A stretch of 64,000 bases of DNA from Sporosarcina sp. P2 (lineage in GTDB: Bacteria > Bacillota > Bacilli > Bacillales_A > Planococcaceae), in NCBI RefSeq assembly GCF_002743255.1, contig NZ_PDYY01000005.1:158913-222912 (forward strand), read 5' to 3'. Of this stretch, positions 28,512 to 38,563 are shown in pieces; the stretch's first letter is position 1, and each line of letters opens with the position of its first letter. Position numbers and translations under genes: made by a program. The notes under the pieces were generated by a model. That model did not search any database, was not told the DNA's origin, and worked only from the letters and a program-made list of their open reading frames with translations.

Positions 28512-29771
28512 ATGCAAATTACTCCCATTAATGAAGAATTACTAACTAGATCACAAGAAGCGGAAGAACTAATCGCTCCGTATGTGAAGACGGTAGAAGA
28601 AATTGCGTTTTTTAACCAAAGAAAAGTCTTACAAGCATTCAAACAAAATCATGTAAGCGACTTTCATTTATCGGGCTCAACTGGGTATGGCTATGATGAC
28701 AGCGGTCGTGATGTATTGGAAAAAGTATACTCAGATGTATTCGGTGCGGAAGACTGTCTCGTAAGAAATCAAATCATTTCCGGTACACATGCAATTACGA
28801 TTAGCTTGTTTGGAATATTGCGCCCGGGTGATGAACTTCTATATATCACAGGTAAACCATACGATACGTTGGAGTCTATCGTTTCGGGAAATGGCAAAGA
28901 CACAGGTTCACTAGAGGATTTTCAAATTTCTTATCGGCATATTGATTTGAAAGAAGATGGCTCAGTTGATTTTGAAAAAGCAAAAGAAATGATTTCATCG
29001 AAGACGAAAATCGTGGCGATTCAACGTTCTAAAGGCTATTCAAGCAATCCATCATTCAGAATCCATGAAATTGAAGCGATTATTAAGGAAATCCGTAACA
29101 TGAAAGAGGACGTTGTAATCTTTGTAGATAATTGCTATGGAGAATTCGTGGAAATGAAAGAGCCTGTTGAGGTTGGAGCAGATCTTATGGCGGGCTCACT
29201 CATTAAAAATCCAGGTGGTGGACTTGCCAGAACAGGTGGTTATATAGCCGGTAAGAAAGACTTGGTTGAGAAGTGTGCATATCGTATGACATCTCCCGGT
29301 CTAGGGGCTGAAGCAGGAGCCTCTCTCGATACGTTACTGGAGATGTATCAAGGTTTCTTCTTGGCACCACACGTAGTCAGTCAGGCCGTTAAAGGTGCGC
29401 TATTCACATCCGCATTTTTAGGCAGCTTTGGTATGGACACGACTCCGCATTACAGTGAGCTTCGAACAGATTTAATTCAATCCGTGAATTTTAAGAACGC
29501 TAAACAAATGATTGCATTTTGCCAAATGATTCAGCAAAATTCACCAATCAATGCCCAATATGCACCGGAGCCTTCCTATATGCCTGGTTATGCTGATGAC
29601 GTCATCATGGCCGCGGGAACGTTCATTCAAGGCTCTAGTATTGAATTGACAGCTGACGGTCCGATTAGGCCACCATATACGGCATATATTCAAGGAGGAT
29701 TGACTTACGAGCATATAAAATCCGCAGTACTAGATTCTATGGAACAATTACTTGAAAAGAAATTGGTATAA
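28512..29771 (+). CDS. ynbB: PLP-dependent Cys/Met-metabolism-type enzyme YnbB ('aluminium resistance' family)
   Basis: 419 aa, methionine-gamma-lyase-like family often annotated as aluminium resistance protein. PLP enzyme fold: cofactor-loop SGSTGYGYDDSGRD, VRNQIISGTHAI, and a Lys in GSLIKNPGGGLARTGGY as the expected Schiff-base residue. The physiological reaction of this subfamily is not firmly known. Present at the same place in B. subtilis (after hfq). Its terminator is shared with the convergent lexA. Confidence 0.88.
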   Translation: MQITPINEELLTRSQEAEELIAPYVKTVEEIAFFNQRKVLQAFKQNHVSDFHLSGSTGYGYDDSGRDVLEKVYSDVFGAEDCLVRNQIISGTHAITISLFGILRPGDELLYITGKPYDTLESIVSGNGKDTGSLEDFQISYRHIDLKEDGSVDFEKAKEMISSKTKIVAIQRSKGYSSNPSFRIHEIEAIIKEIRNMKEDVVIFVDNCYGEFVEMKEPVEVGADLMAGSLIKNPGGGLARTGGYIAGKKDLVEKCAYRMTSPGLGAEAGASLDTLLEMYQGFFLAPHVVSQAVKGALFTSAFLGSFGMDTTPHYSELRTDLIQSVNFKNAKQMIAFCQMIQQNSPINAQYAPEPSYMPGYADDVIMAAGTFIQGSSIELTADGPIRPPYTAYIQGGLTYEHIKSAVLDSMEQLLEKKLV

Positions 29772-29773
29772 AG

Positions 29774-29820
29774 AAAAAAGTGTATCGAAAACCTATTGAG
29801 GTTTCTCGATACACTTTTTT
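29774..29820. terminator. Bidirectional terminator between ynbB and lexA
   Basis: AAAAAAGTGTATCGA with an inner AACCT pairs with AGGTT and CTCGATACACTTTTTT. A long stem with A-run before and T-run after, so it serves ynbB on the plus strand and lexA on the minus strand. Confidence 0.9.
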
Positions 29821-29825
29821 GATCA

Positions 29826-30446
29826 TTAATGAATCATACGGAATACACCGATCACTTTTCCTAGTATAGAAACTTGATCTACAATGATTGGCTCCATGGA
29901 GGAGTTTTCCGGTTGGAGTCGGAAATAGTCTTTCTCTTTAAAGAAACGTTTGACTGTTGCCTCATCTTCTTCTGTCATAGCCACGACAATTTCACCATTA
30001 CTTGCGGAATGCGTTTGTCTGACAATCACGCGGTCTCCGTTTAGGATGCCCGCTTCGATCATGCTATCCCCTACAATCTCCAACATGAAGACTTCATCCT
30101 CAGATGAACCGAATGTATCCGGCAAAGGAAAGTACTCTTCAATATTTTCAATCGTCGTAATTGGATTACCTGCTGTAACTTTACCGATCAACGGTACATG
30201 CATAACACCACTTTTTAACTCGTCCAATCCCTCTGGATCCAATATTTCAATGGCGCGAGGTTTTGTCGGGTCTCTCCGTATGAAACCTTTACTTTCGAGT
30301 CGTGATAAATGACCGTGGACCGTTGAACTTGATGCAAGACCGACAGCTTCTCCAATTTCACGAACGGAAGGGGGATACCCTTTTAATCGTACTTCTTCTT
30401 TTATAAACGCAAGTATTTCTTCTTGTCTCTTTGATATTTTCTTCAA
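29826..30446 (-). CDS. lexA: SOS transcriptional repressor LexA
   Basis: 206 aa. N-terminal winged helix ([27 protein letters not shown]), self-cleavage site in GKVTAGNP (Ala-Gly), catalytic Ser in GDSMIEAG and Lys in EATVKRFF. The ORF opens further upstream at a GTG (30494). TTG at 30446-30444 is chosen because AGAGGTGA lies 5 nt before it and it gives the normal length of about 205 aa. Expressed divergently from yneA through an operator-rich spacer, so it autoregulates. Confidence 0.95.
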   Translation of the reverse strand: MKKISKRQEEILAFIKEEVRLKGYPPSVREIGEAVGLASSSTVHGHLSRLESKGFIRRDPTKPRAIEILDPEGLDELKSGVMHVPLIGKVTAGNPITTIENIEEYFPLPDTFGSSEDEVFMLEIVGDSMIEAGILNGDRVIVRQTHSASNGEIVVAMTEEDEATVKRFFKEKDYFRLQPENSSMEPIIVDQVSILGKVIGVFRMIH

Positions 30447-30506
30447 CAGATTCACCTCTTCTACTAGTTTGCAAGCAATGGAATACTGAACCACTATTTT
30501 GAATAT

Positions 30507-30535
30507 AGTATAACATGTGTTCGATTACTAATCAA
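30507..30535 (-). promoter_or_regulatory. Sigma-A promoter of lexA
   Basis: Read on the minus strand: TTGATT (30535-30530), 17-nt spacer, TATACT (30512-30507). The spacer contains a LexA-like box. Confidence 0.7.
30510..30523. promoter_or_regulatory. LexA-like box 1 (lexA promoter)
   Basis: ATAACATGTGTTCG, reading CGAACACATGTTAT on the minus strand. It overlaps the lexA -10 element. Confidence 0.65.
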
Positions 30536-30554
30536 ACAAAGGTTCTAATTTTAC

Positions 30555-30584
30555 TTGACATAGAATCATATGTTCTCTTATAAT
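30555..30584 (+). promoter_or_regulatory. Sigma-A promoter of yneA-yneB-ynzC
   Basis: TTGACA (30555-30560), 18-nt spacer, TATAAT (30579-30584). A strong promoter covered by LexA-like boxes, so SOS-inducible. Confidence 0.8.
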
Positions 30585-30613
30585 TAAGAACAGGTATTCC
30601 GAACATGTATTCT
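30563..30613. promoter_or_regulatory. LexA-like boxes 2-4 (yneA promoter)
   Basis: Three GAAC-N4-GTTC-like sites: GAATCATATGTTCT at 30563-30576 between the yneA -35 and -10, AGAACAGGTATTCC at 30587-30600, and CGAACATGTATTCT at 30600-30613. The last two abut, sharing base 30600. The last is the closest match to the consensus. Confidence 0.65.
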
Positions 30614-30641
30614 AAAAGCGTAAATTAGAGGAGGAGTTATG

Positions 30642-31618
<977 letters not shown>

Positions 31619-31685
31619 TAGGTTGCACTTTTCCTCCAGGTTGTTTACATTTTATTAAACGACTAACTTATGGAGGTTTTTAAAG

Positions 31686-31922
31686 ATGCTCTCAGAAAAA
31701 AAAATAAAACGTATTAATGAATTAGCAAATAAAAAGAAAACAACAGGATTATCGATCGAGGAAGCAAAAGAACAGACCCAGCTCAGAAAGGAATACTTGG
31801 AAACATTCCGTTCCAGTATGCGTGAAACTATCGAATCGGTCAAAGTAATGGACCCAGAAGGAAATGACGTAACACCTGAAAAAGTCAAACAAGCTAGAGC
31901 GAATCAAAAACCACTAAATTGA
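31686..31922 (+). CDS. ynzC: DUF896 protein YnzC
   Basis: 78-aa helical protein of the UPF0291/DUF896 family (KRINELANKKKTTGLSIEEAKEQ, RKEYLETFRSSMRETIESV). Third gene of the yneA operon in B. subtilis and in the same position here. ATG 31686 follows TATGGAGG. Precise function unknown. Confidence 0.93.
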   Translation: MLSEKKIKRINELANKKKTTGLSIEEAKEQTQLRKEYLETFRSSMRETIESVKVMDPEGNDVTPEKVKQARANQKPLN

Positions 31923-31942
31923 TGATAGGTAAAGGATTAACA

Positions 31943-31971
31943 TTGTAATTAACCGTGGAATTGACTACACT
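31943..31971 (+). promoter_or_regulatory. Candidate sigma-A promoter of tkt
   Basis: TTGTAA (31943-31948), 17-nt spacer, TACACT (31966-31971), 60 nt before the tkt start. Confidence 0.55.
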
Positions 31972-32030
31972 AGAGAAGGAATATCTACTATAAAACACTC
32001 ATATGAGACAGGACGGAAAGGATGTACAGC

Positions 32031-34037
32031 ATGACCGAAAAAATCGATCAACTGGCAATAACGACAATCCGAACATTATCAATCGATGCGATTGAAAAAG
32101 CAAATTCTGGTCACCCCGGATTACCGATGGGCGCAGCGCCAATGGCTTATACACTATGGACGCAACATTTACACCACAATCCATCAAATCCACAATGGTT
32201 CAATCGTGATCGCTTTGTACTTTCGGCAGGACACGGCTCGATGTTACTCTATAGCTTGTTGCATTTAAGTGGCTATGGTCTGACGATTGATGACTTGAGA
32301 AATTTCAGACAATGGGATTCAAAGACACCAGGACATCCGGAATATGGACATACAGTGGGAGTTGAAGCAACTACTGGACCACTTGGACAAGGAATTGGTA
32401 TGTCTGTAGGTATGGCAATGGCTGAAAAACATCTTGCAGCAACGTATAACAAGCCAGGTTTCGATATTGTAGATCACTACACATATGCACTGTGTGGAGA
32501 TGGTGATTTGATGGAAGGTGTAGCAGCAGAGGCAATCTCGATGGCAGGTCACCTTCAGTTAAACAAACTAATCGTACTTTATGACAGTAACGATATTTCT
32601 TTAGATGGCGATTTGGATATGTCATTCTCTGAGAACATTAGAAAACGCTTTGAATCATATGGCTGGAACTACGCACGAGTAGAAGACGGCAATGATACAA
32701 AATCAGTTTCTGATGCAATCGAAAAAGCAAAAGGCAATACCGGTGGGCCAACAATCATTGAAGTGAAAACTGTGATCGGCTATGGTTCACCAAACAAATC
32801 TGGTAAAGCAGATGCACACGGTGCGCCATTAGGTGAAGATGAAATGGCACTTACGAAAGAGTATTACAAGTGGACATTCGAAGAGGACTTCCACGTTCCT
32901 GAAGAAGTCTATGACCGTTTTAATTCAGCAACGGATCAACTGGGTGTTCAGTCAGAGCAACAATGGAATGATTTATTCGCAAGCTACGAAAACGAGCATA
33001 AAGAATTGGCGGCACAGTTCAAACAAGCGATTGCAAATGAACTGCCAACTGATTTGAAAGAACAAATGCCAGTTTATGAAGCGGGTGCTTCTGTAGCGAC
33101 TCGTTCAGCATCCGGTGAGTCAATCAATGCATTAGCGAAAGCAGTTCCAGCTTTATTCGGCGGTAGTGCGGACCTTGCAGGTTCAAACAAGACGACGATT
33201 AAGAATGCAGGTGATTTTACTGTAGACAACTATGCGGGCCGTAATATATGGTTTGGTGTTCGTGAATTCGCGATGGGGACGGCTTTAAACGGCATGGCTC
33301 TCCATGGCGGGGTGAAAGTGTTTGGCGGAACATTCTTCGTGTTTAGTGATTATGTACGTCCTGCTATTCGTCTGTCCGCATTGATGGGCTTACCTGTGAC
33401 TTATGTCTTCACACATGACAGCGTGGCTGTCGGTGAAGACGGACCTACTCATGAACCTGTGGAGCAATTGGCTTCATTACGTGCAATGCCTGGATTGTCT
33501 ATCATCCGCCCTGCTGATGGAAATGAAACATCTGCGGCATGGCATATTGCTACCACTTCAAAAGACACGCCAACTGTCCTAGTATTGTCTAGACAAAACC
33601 TTGAAGTATTGCCTAAATCACAAGAACTTGCGATGGAATATGTACCAAAAGGTGCGTATGTCATATCACCTGCTACTAAAGAGCAAGCAGACGGTTTACT
33701 ACTTGCAAGTGGCTCGGAAGTAAGTCTTGCGGTTGAGGCACAGAAAGCTCTTAAAGAGCAAGGTATCGACGTTAGTGTTATTTCCATGCCTTCTTGGGAT
33801 CTATTTGAGAAGCAGGATCAAGCATATAAAGATACTGTTCTGCCAAAGAACATCAAGAAAAGAGTAGCGATTGAGATGGGCGCTTCTCTGGGGTGGCATA
33901 AATACTCAGGCGATGAAGGAACTGTCATGGCAATTGATACATTCGGTGCAAGTGCACCAGGCGACTTAGTCATTGAAAAGTTTGGCTTTACGGTTGAAAA
34001 TGTCGTGAAGGAAATGACAAATCTAGTAAATAAATAA
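32031..34037 (+). CDS. tkt: Transketolase
   Basis: 668-aa thiamine-diphosphate enzyme of the pentose phosphate pathway. N-terminal [19 protein letters not shown] motif [13 protein letters not shown]...DSNDISLDG; pyrimidine domain with [14 protein letters not shown] and the conserved [21 protein letters not shown] 32022 lies inside the AAAGGATG ribosome binding site, so ATG 32031 (8-nt spacing) is chosen. Own promoter and terminator. Confidence 0.97.
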   Translation: MTEKIDQLAITTIRTLSIDAIEKANSGHPGLPMGAAPMAYTLWTQHLHHNPSNPQWFNRDRFVLSAGHGSMLLYSLLHLSGYGLTIDDLRNFRQWDSKTPGHPEYGHTVGVEATTGPLGQGIGMSVGMAMAEKHLAATYNKPGFDIVDHYTYALCGDGDLMEGVAAEAISMAGHLQLNKLIVLYDSNDISLDGDLDMSFSENIRKRFESYGWNYARVEDGNDTKSVSDAIEKAKGNTGGPTIIEVKTVIGYGSPNKSGKADAHGAPLGEDEMALTKEYYKWTFEEDFHVPEEVYDRFNSATDQLGVQSEQQWNDLFASYENEHKELAAQFKQAIANELPTDLKEQMPVYEAGASVATRSASGESINALAKAVPALFGGSADLAGSNKTTIKNAGDFTVDNYAGRNIWFGVREFAMGTALNGMALHGGVKVFGGTFFVFSDYVRPAIRLSALMGLPVTYVFTHDSVAVGEDGPTHEPVEQLASLRAMPGLSIIRPADGNETSAAWHIATTSKDTPTVLVLSRQNLEVLPKSQELAMEYVPKGAYVISPATKEQADGLLLASGSEVSLAVEAQKALKEQGIDVSVISMPSWDLFEKQDQAYKDTVLPKNIKKRVAIEMGASLGWHKYSGDEGTVMAIDTFGASAPGDLVIEKFGFTVENVVKEMTNLVNK

Positions 34038-34046
34038 ACAGACCTA

Positions 34047-34083
34047 ACGCACGGCTTTTATTAAAGAGCCGTGTGTTTTTTTG
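34047..34083 (+). terminator. Intrinsic terminator after tkt
   Basis: ACGCACGGCT (34047-34056) pairs with AGCCGTGTGT (34067-34076), then TTTTTT. Confidence 0.9.
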
Positions 34084-34091
34084 CGCAGCTT

Positions 34092-34100
34092 TACGACAAT
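34092..34100. promoter_or_regulatory. Possible Spo0A box upstream of sirA
   Basis: TACGACAAT matches 7 of 9 bases of the 0A box in its TTCGACAAA orientation. B. subtilis sirA is a Spo0A target, which is the reason to note this otherwise weak match. Confidence 0.3.
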
Positions 34101-34178
34101 AATAGTGAGGAAGTTTTCCGCAAACTGACACGATTTACTAAGGACAAGTTCTATGATAGATAGTAGGAGGTGTTCGTT

Positions 34179-34619
34179 ATGAGGAAGTATGAAATTTTTA
34201 AAATTAAGTCAGCGTATCAATCCTTCATAATGGGGCGTGAACGTTTATTATTTGAGCTACTAACAGTAGGTCCTTCTACGAACTATCATGAAATTGAATA
34301 TTTATGTGATCAATTAAATCAAAGAGAACTTGATCATATCATTCAGAATAACTTGGCGAAAAGTTTTGATGAACTGGATTCATATCATAATGAATACCGT
34401 TTGACACACTTAATCAAAGGAGAAGTCTTCATCAAAATGGGTACGCATAGTATACAAGTGTATTGTCAAGGATCACGGATGTTGGATCTAGATCTATTTG
34501 TAGCGCTATCCTCTTCAACAGATCGTTTTTTTGCCGTGATGAATGAACAGGAAGAATGTGGGTGGCTCAAACCACTTAAACACTCTGAACGCATGATACT
34601 AGAAAATTCGATGATGTAA
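34179..34619 (+). CDS. sirA: Sporulation inhibitor of replication SirA
   Basis: 146 aa. Recognised by position (between tkt and yneF, the place of B. subtilis yneE/sirA) and by shared features: N-terminal YEIFKIKSAYQSFIMGRERLLFELL and C-terminal ECGWLKPLKHS, which matches the YGWLNPVK end of SirA. Known role: binds DnaA domain I to stop new replication rounds in sporulating cells. The GTG at 34170 sits in AGGAGG, so ATG 34179 is used. Confidence 0.85.
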   Translation: MRKYEIFKIKSAYQSFIMGRERLLFELLTVGPSTNYHEIEYLCDQLNQRELDHIIQNNLAKSFDELDSYHNEYRLTHLIKGEVFIKMGTHSIQVYCQGSRMLDLDLFVALSSSTDRFFAVMNEQEECGWLKPLKHSERMILENSMM

Positions 34620-34647
34620 AAACTTCCGCACAATTTGCATACAGTCA

Positions 34648-34677
34648 TTGCTATTCACTGCTGCTATGTTGTATAAT
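34648..34677 (+). promoter_or_regulatory. Candidate sigma-A promoter of yneF
   Basis: TTGCTA (34648-34653), 18-nt spacer, consensus TATAAT (34672-34677). Confidence 0.55.
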
Positions 34678-34729
34678 CCTTCTTGGTAGTATGTAATCGA
34701 ACTATTTTTATGAGGGAGGTTTGGCAGTA

Positions 34730-34966
34730 ATGACTTTATGGATAGCAATTTTATTGATCGTCGTCGCTTTGATCGGCGGAGTAGCTCTCGGCTTTTTCAT
34801 AGCACGTAAATATATGATGAATTATTTGAAGGACAATCCGCCAATTAATGAACAAATGTTACGTATGATGATGATGCAAATGGGACAGAAACCTTCTCAA
34901 AAGAAAATTAATCAAATGATGGCTCAAATGAACAAGGTTCAAGACAAGCCAGCCAAAAAAAAATAA
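34730..34966 (+). CDS. yneF: UPF0154 membrane protein YneF
   Basis: 78 aa. One N-terminal transmembrane helix ([22 protein letters not shown]), then [22 protein letters not shown] and a Met/Lys-rich basic tail. Conserved single-pass protein of unknown function. TTG 34721 directly abuts the AGGGAGG, so ATG 34730 is the start. Confidence 0.92.
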   Translation: MTLWIAILLIVVALIGGVALGFFIARKYMMNYLKDNPPINEQMLRMMMMQMGQKPSQKKINQMMAQMNKVQDKPAKKK

Positions 34967-34971
34967 AGTAA

Positions 34972-35016
34972 AACTCCGTGATTAGCAAGTTCGCTGACAC
35001 GGAGATTTTTTATTTT
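34972..35016 (+). terminator. Intrinsic terminator after yneF
   Basis: CTCCGTG (34974-34980) pairs with CACGGAG (34998-35004), with an inner AGC/GCT stem, then ATTTTTTATTTT. Confidence 0.8.
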
Positions 35017-35027
35017 CTATTATATTG

Positions 35028-35954
35028 TCATGAATATAAACGGAAGCGATTCAAAAACCTTTGAACCGTTTGTAAATATTCATCGGGGTTATCATTATAC
35101 GATTTGGCATGTGCTCCTTTCGCAAAAAGCTTCATCATTTTATCGCCTTCTTTTAATTCGTATAACTCTTCCGTCATTTGCGGCAAAATGAACGTGTCTT
35201 CCATGCTGTGGATGAATAACACGGGTTTATCAATAAACTTCATTACTTCGCGGGGGGAAACCGCCGCTGAAGTATAGCCATCACGAATTTTTAAAAATAA
35301 ATTGGCGATTCGCAAACTCATAGAAGTCTTAAACGGCATCTCCGTACGAATGATATGCAATAGTTGCTCTGAGAAATCCGAGAATGGACAATCGGCTATA
35401 TAGAAATCTGCCTCATCTTCATAGGTACCTGCGTACAAAAGCGTAGTGGCGGCTCCCATGGATTCACCGTGTATGCCAATTAAAGCGCGCTTACCTACAC
35501 GTTTACGAACAGCTGTTACAACTTCTTTCAGGTCCATTTTTTCATAGAATCCAAAACTTGTTGTTTTTCCACCAGAGTCACCATGCCGCCGATGATCAAA
35601 AATAACAGAATTAAATCCTAAACGTTCAAACAGACGTGCATATTTGATGGAATTCACTTTGTTTTCTGTTACGCCATGGCAAATGACAACCGTTCGCGTT
35701 GTATCCAAAGGCCGCAAGAAAATCGCGCGTAAGTTATAGCCGTTAGGTGAAGGGATCCAAATGTCATCTTTTCTAATAGTTTCAAACCACTGACGATCAA
35801 AGCGTTTAGCAATCATCTCGCGCTGCAAAATAACTTCTGAGTCTTTGGTTTTTAAATACATTAGACGATTAGTGACAAGTATCCCGAAAAATGTTAGAAG
35901 CGCCGTAAAAACACTTGACGTGATACCGAAAATATACATTACTCTACGTCTCAA
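35028..35954 (-). CDS. yqkD: Membrane-anchored alpha/beta hydrolase, YqkD-like
   Basis: 308 aa. One N-terminal hydrophobic anchor (YIFGITSSVFTALLTFFGILV) and an alpha/beta hydrolase domain: oxyanion HGVTENKVNSIKYA, DHRRHGDSGG, nucleophile in HGESMGAA, acid in FIHSMEDTFI and His in KGAHAKSY. Two consecutive TTG codons (35957, 35954) follow GGAAGGAGG; the second has better spacing, and an internal ATG at 35939 is less likely. The yqkE homologue lies nearby on the opposite strand. Substrate unknown. Confidence 0.82.
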   Translation of the reverse strand: MRRRVMYIFGITSSVFTALLTFFGILVTNRLMYLKTKDSEVILQREMIAKRFDRQWFETIRKDDIWIPSPNGYNLRAIFLRPLDTTRTVVICHGVTENKVNSIKYARLFERLGFNSVIFDHRRHGDSGGKTTSFGFYEKMDLKEVVTAVRKRVGKRALIGIHGESMGAATTLLYAGTYEDEADFYIADCPFSDFSEQLLHIIRTEMPFKTSMSLRIANLFLKIRDGYTSAAVSPREVMKFIDKPVLFIHSMEDTFILPQMTEELYELKEGDKMMKLFAKGAHAKSYNDNPDEYLQTVQRFLNRFRLYS

Positions 35955-35975
35955 CAAAATCCTCCTTCCTATTTA

Positions 35976-36748
35976 CTATTTTCTCCTATATAAGTTATAC
36001 ATGGTTGTTTCAATAGGACGTGATAGATAAGGTGCAACTTCATCCACTGCTACACGTATTTTGTCCATATCAATCCCTGCTTGCATAGAGGCGTAATTAT
36101 TAGCCAACCCAAATTTATAGGTATCATGGAAATGTGCTGTGAGCAAAATGTCTGGAAATTGCTTTTTCAGTTCATGAAACAGTGTAAAACTGGCTAAAGG
36201 ATTTGCCATACTATCAGTATCTGCCACACTTAATTCATCTACACCCATATCGACAAACTTCTTACAAAGAGCTAGAGTTTTTTCAAGTGGAATGAAATCT
36301 TCATACGGACAGTGAAATGCTGTAGAAAGACAGGCTCTCACAAACTGATGATTATTTTTGAGCCGATTGATAATTGGTCGTAGTGTCTCCGTGCTTTCTG
36401 TAGTGGATTGATTGATATTATGTTGGTTGAATGTGTCACTTACGCCTAAAAACACCGCCATACTATCTGCACCAGCTTTTAGGGCATTCTCCACACCATG
36501 TGCATTCGGTGTGAGAACAAGTTGCCTGCCTTGTTTGCTTACCCGATTCATAATTTCTTTGGAGTCTGACATTTGAGAAACCCACTTAGGCGATACAAAA
36601 GAAGTAACTTCCATTTCATGTATACCTGCCCGCTGTAAAGCGTGTATAAAAGCTAATTTTTGATCAGTTGGGATACTGTGTTTTCATTTTGTAAACCATC
36701 GCGTGGTCCAACCTCGATTAACGTTACGTTCTTTGGTAAACTATACAT
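35976..36748 (-). pseudogene. Broken hydroxymethylglutaryl-CoA lyase-like gene
   Basis: Minus-strand remnant of an HMG-CoA lyase (YngG/MvaB) gene. The N-terminus begins at ATG 36748 after GGAGGG with NVTLIEVGPRDGLQNE and runs into a stop. The next frame continues with TDQKLAFIHALQRAGIHEMEVTSFVSP..., so a base is missing near the CCC run at 36672-36670. The body keeps the metal motif HFHDTY. After MQAGID the sequence no longer resembles the family: the catalytic Cys loop (GGCP) and the GN-x-ATED segment are missing, replaced by DKIRVAVDEVAPYLSRP to a stop. Two separate defects make a functional lyase unlikely. Confidence 0.8.
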
Positions 36749-36872
36749 AAACATCCCTCCTTCAATCTATTGTACTTAAAATAAGTGAATAAGGGCAATG
36801 TAAAAACCTTGCCAATTAACTTGATATAACAATAATATGCAACTCTTTATCAAATAGAAAGTAGTGATTAGT

Positions 36873-37130
36873 ATGTCAAAAAAACAACGAAAAGTATCAA
36901 ATAATCGGAGCAACCATATCATAGATGATTCTGCAACTTCACTTTCAGATTTAGTAAGTGATGATATGTTAGCTAAATTAAAAGGAATGAAACGAGAGAT
37001 GAAAGTGGAAGAAGAAATAAAACTAGAACAAGAAAAAGAAAAACGCATTCAAGAGCGAAAAGAACGTGAAAAAAATAAAAGTTTTGAAGAATTACTGGAG
37101 GAATACGGATATGACGGAACAAAGTATTAA
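36873..37130 (+). CDS. yqkE: DUF3886 protein YqkE
   Basis: 85-aa highly charged protein with a long predicted helix (MKVEEEIKLEQEKEKRIQERK) and the C-terminal KSFEELLEEYGYDGTKY found in YqkE. In B. subtilis it neighbours yqkD, the same pair as here. Start at ATG 36873 (the upstream GTG 36864 is weaker); the ribosome binding site is poor. Function unknown. Confidence 0.75.
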   Translation: MSKKQRKVSNNRSNHIIDDSATSLSDLVSDDMLAKLKGMKREMKVEEEIKLEQEKEKRIQERKEREKNKSFEELLEEYGYDGTKY

Positions 37131-37215
37131 GAATACTAGAACAGTAGGTGTGGGAATTGGTATACTTGTCATATAAATGTTTGATAAAAAGGTCTTTTAC
37201 ACAGGAGATGAAGAA

Positions 37216-37641
37216 ATGAAGTTTTTGTATATTACGTATCATAAGAAACTACATCTTCAAAAAGAACTTATATCTGAAAGCCTTTTGAAACGTGTTCATT
37301 CAGCACCTATTGAGCATGCAATTGTTTATTGGTTGCAAAAAAATCTAGAAACTGTTGAAACAGTAGATTCTATTATATCTTATGATTTACCTAAGGAAAT
37401 GGTAGAAATTTTTTATACTACATTATTAGATGTGTATGCGGAAAAATCCAAGGAGTCTCCAAGACCCTGGAAATTTTTGCCGAACCCAACTGACGAACAG
37501 TATATGTTTCCAATTGCGCAATATGAAAAAGAATACGGAATCACGTATTATGAATCTATATACAAATACATAACGGTTCTCGGGGTCATATTAAATATAT
37601 TTGACTTTGAATCTAATCAATTAATTATATACATTCGATAA
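37216..37641 (+). CDS. Hypothetical protein, no recognised family
   Basis: 141 aa, starting at ATG 37216 after CAGGAGATG; the ORF opens earlier at 37177 without a ribosome binding site. No signal peptide; rich in Lys, Glu, Tyr and Ile, mostly helical, with a modestly hydrophobic C-terminus (ITVLGVILNIF). I do not recognise it. It is AT-rich like its two neighbours and probably co-transcribed with the STAS gene 30 nt downstream, so a link with stress signalling is possible but unproven. Confidence 0.65.
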   Translation: MKFLYITYHKKLHLQKELISESLLKRVHSAPIEHAIVYWLQKNLETVETVDSIISYDLPKEMVEIFYTTLLDVYAEKSKESPRPWKFLPNPTDEQYMFPIAQYEKEYGITYYESIYKYITVLGVILNIFDFESNQLIIYIR

Positions 37642-37671
37642 CATAGAGGAATGTATCCAGGGGGATGTAAG

Positions 37672-38523
37672 ATGAAACAGCTCGATGTTAAGCTTTATGA
37701 GTATTTACTAGCAAAGCTACCTGAAATTACAACTTCTTGGCTAGCAATGAGAAAAGTGGAAAAAAACTCTATTTATTCGATAACTGCACATCCAGAAATG
37801 GAACAAACACTTCGGGAACAAAATAAACTCACAAATTTAACAGTCATCAGCAGTTTACTTGATGATCCTGAAATCTTTGAGAAGAATAAAATAAAATGGG
37901 CAGCGGTTGTCGCCCGTAGCAGAGTGAAAAGTAATACACCTATAGAAGATGTAATTCAAGCTTTGAGTAATGTTCGTTTAACATATTGGCGCTTCGTAAA
38001 AGAATTTTATTTGGTCCATAAAGACGAAATTACAATTGATGATTATATGCGCTGGAGTGAAACCATTAATAATGCATTTGATCAGATCTACATTAGTTTC
38101 GCAGAAGCCTACAATGAATATATTAGTGGCAAGTTCGATATCCAACAAAGCTTAATTAATGAATTAAGCTCTCCCGTCATCAAAATTACTGACGAAATTG
38201 GCGTGGTACCGCTAATTGGAGAGTTGGATGAACTGCGTGCACAAAGTATGTTGGAAAGCATTCCAGAGAAAAGTTTAGAGTCTGGTATTGAACACTTATT
38301 CATTGATTTATCGGGTGTGACCGTTATTGATACACATGTAGCCCAGCAGATTTTTCAAGTGACAAAAGTGTTATCTCTATTAGGGACGAGATGCACAATT
38401 ACGGGGATTTTACCGGCAATTGCTCAAGCATCGACAGAGCTTGGTTTAGACTTTAAAAATATCCAAACATTTAGTTCTTTACAATTAGCATTTCAAAAAG
38501 AATTTTTAATTGTGGAGCAGTAA
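37672..38523 (+). CDS. RsbR-like STAS-domain protein (stressosome/sigma-B co-antagonist family)
   Basis: 283 aa. The N-terminal half is a non-haem globin-like helical domain (about 1-150), followed by a C-terminal STAS domain (SSPVIKITDEIGVVPLIGELDELRAQ and the DLSGVTVIDTHVAQQI loop), the layout of RsbRA-RD. The phospho-acceptor region reads DLSG where RsbRA has DLTG. No rsbS, rsbT or sigB is in the window, so it would be an orphan paralogue joining a stressosome encoded elsewhere. ATG 37672 follows GGGGGATG. Confidence 0.85.
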   Translation: MKQLDVKLYEYLLAKLPEITTSWLAMRKVEKNSIYSITAHPEMEQTLREQNKLTNLTVISSLLDDPEIFEKNKIKWAAVVARSRVKSNTPIEDVIQALSNVRLTYWRFVKEFYLVHKDEITIDDYMRWSETINNAFDQIYISFAEAYNEYISGKFDIQQSLINELSSPVIKITDEIGVVPLIGELDELRAQSMLESIPEKSLESGIEHLFIDLSGVTVIDTHVAQQIFQVTKVLSLLGTRCTITGILPAIAQASTELGLDFKNIQTFSSLQLAFQKEFLIVEQ

Positions 38524-38558
38524 AAAGCCAAGTCACTTATAAAGTGACTTGGCTTTTT
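38522..38558. terminator. Bidirectional terminator between the RsbR-like gene and serC
   Basis: A 17-bp perfect stem: AAAAAGCCAAGTCACTT (38522-38538) and AAGTGACTTGGCTTTTT (38542-38558), 3-nt loop. Serves both convergent genes. Confidence 0.93.
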
Positions 38559-38563
38559 AGGTT

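Noticed and set aside
35976..36614. Intact 212-aa lyase gene
   Set aside because: The conserved first 40 residues lie upstream in another frame and the catalytic C-terminal segment is missing, so it is treated as a pseudogene.
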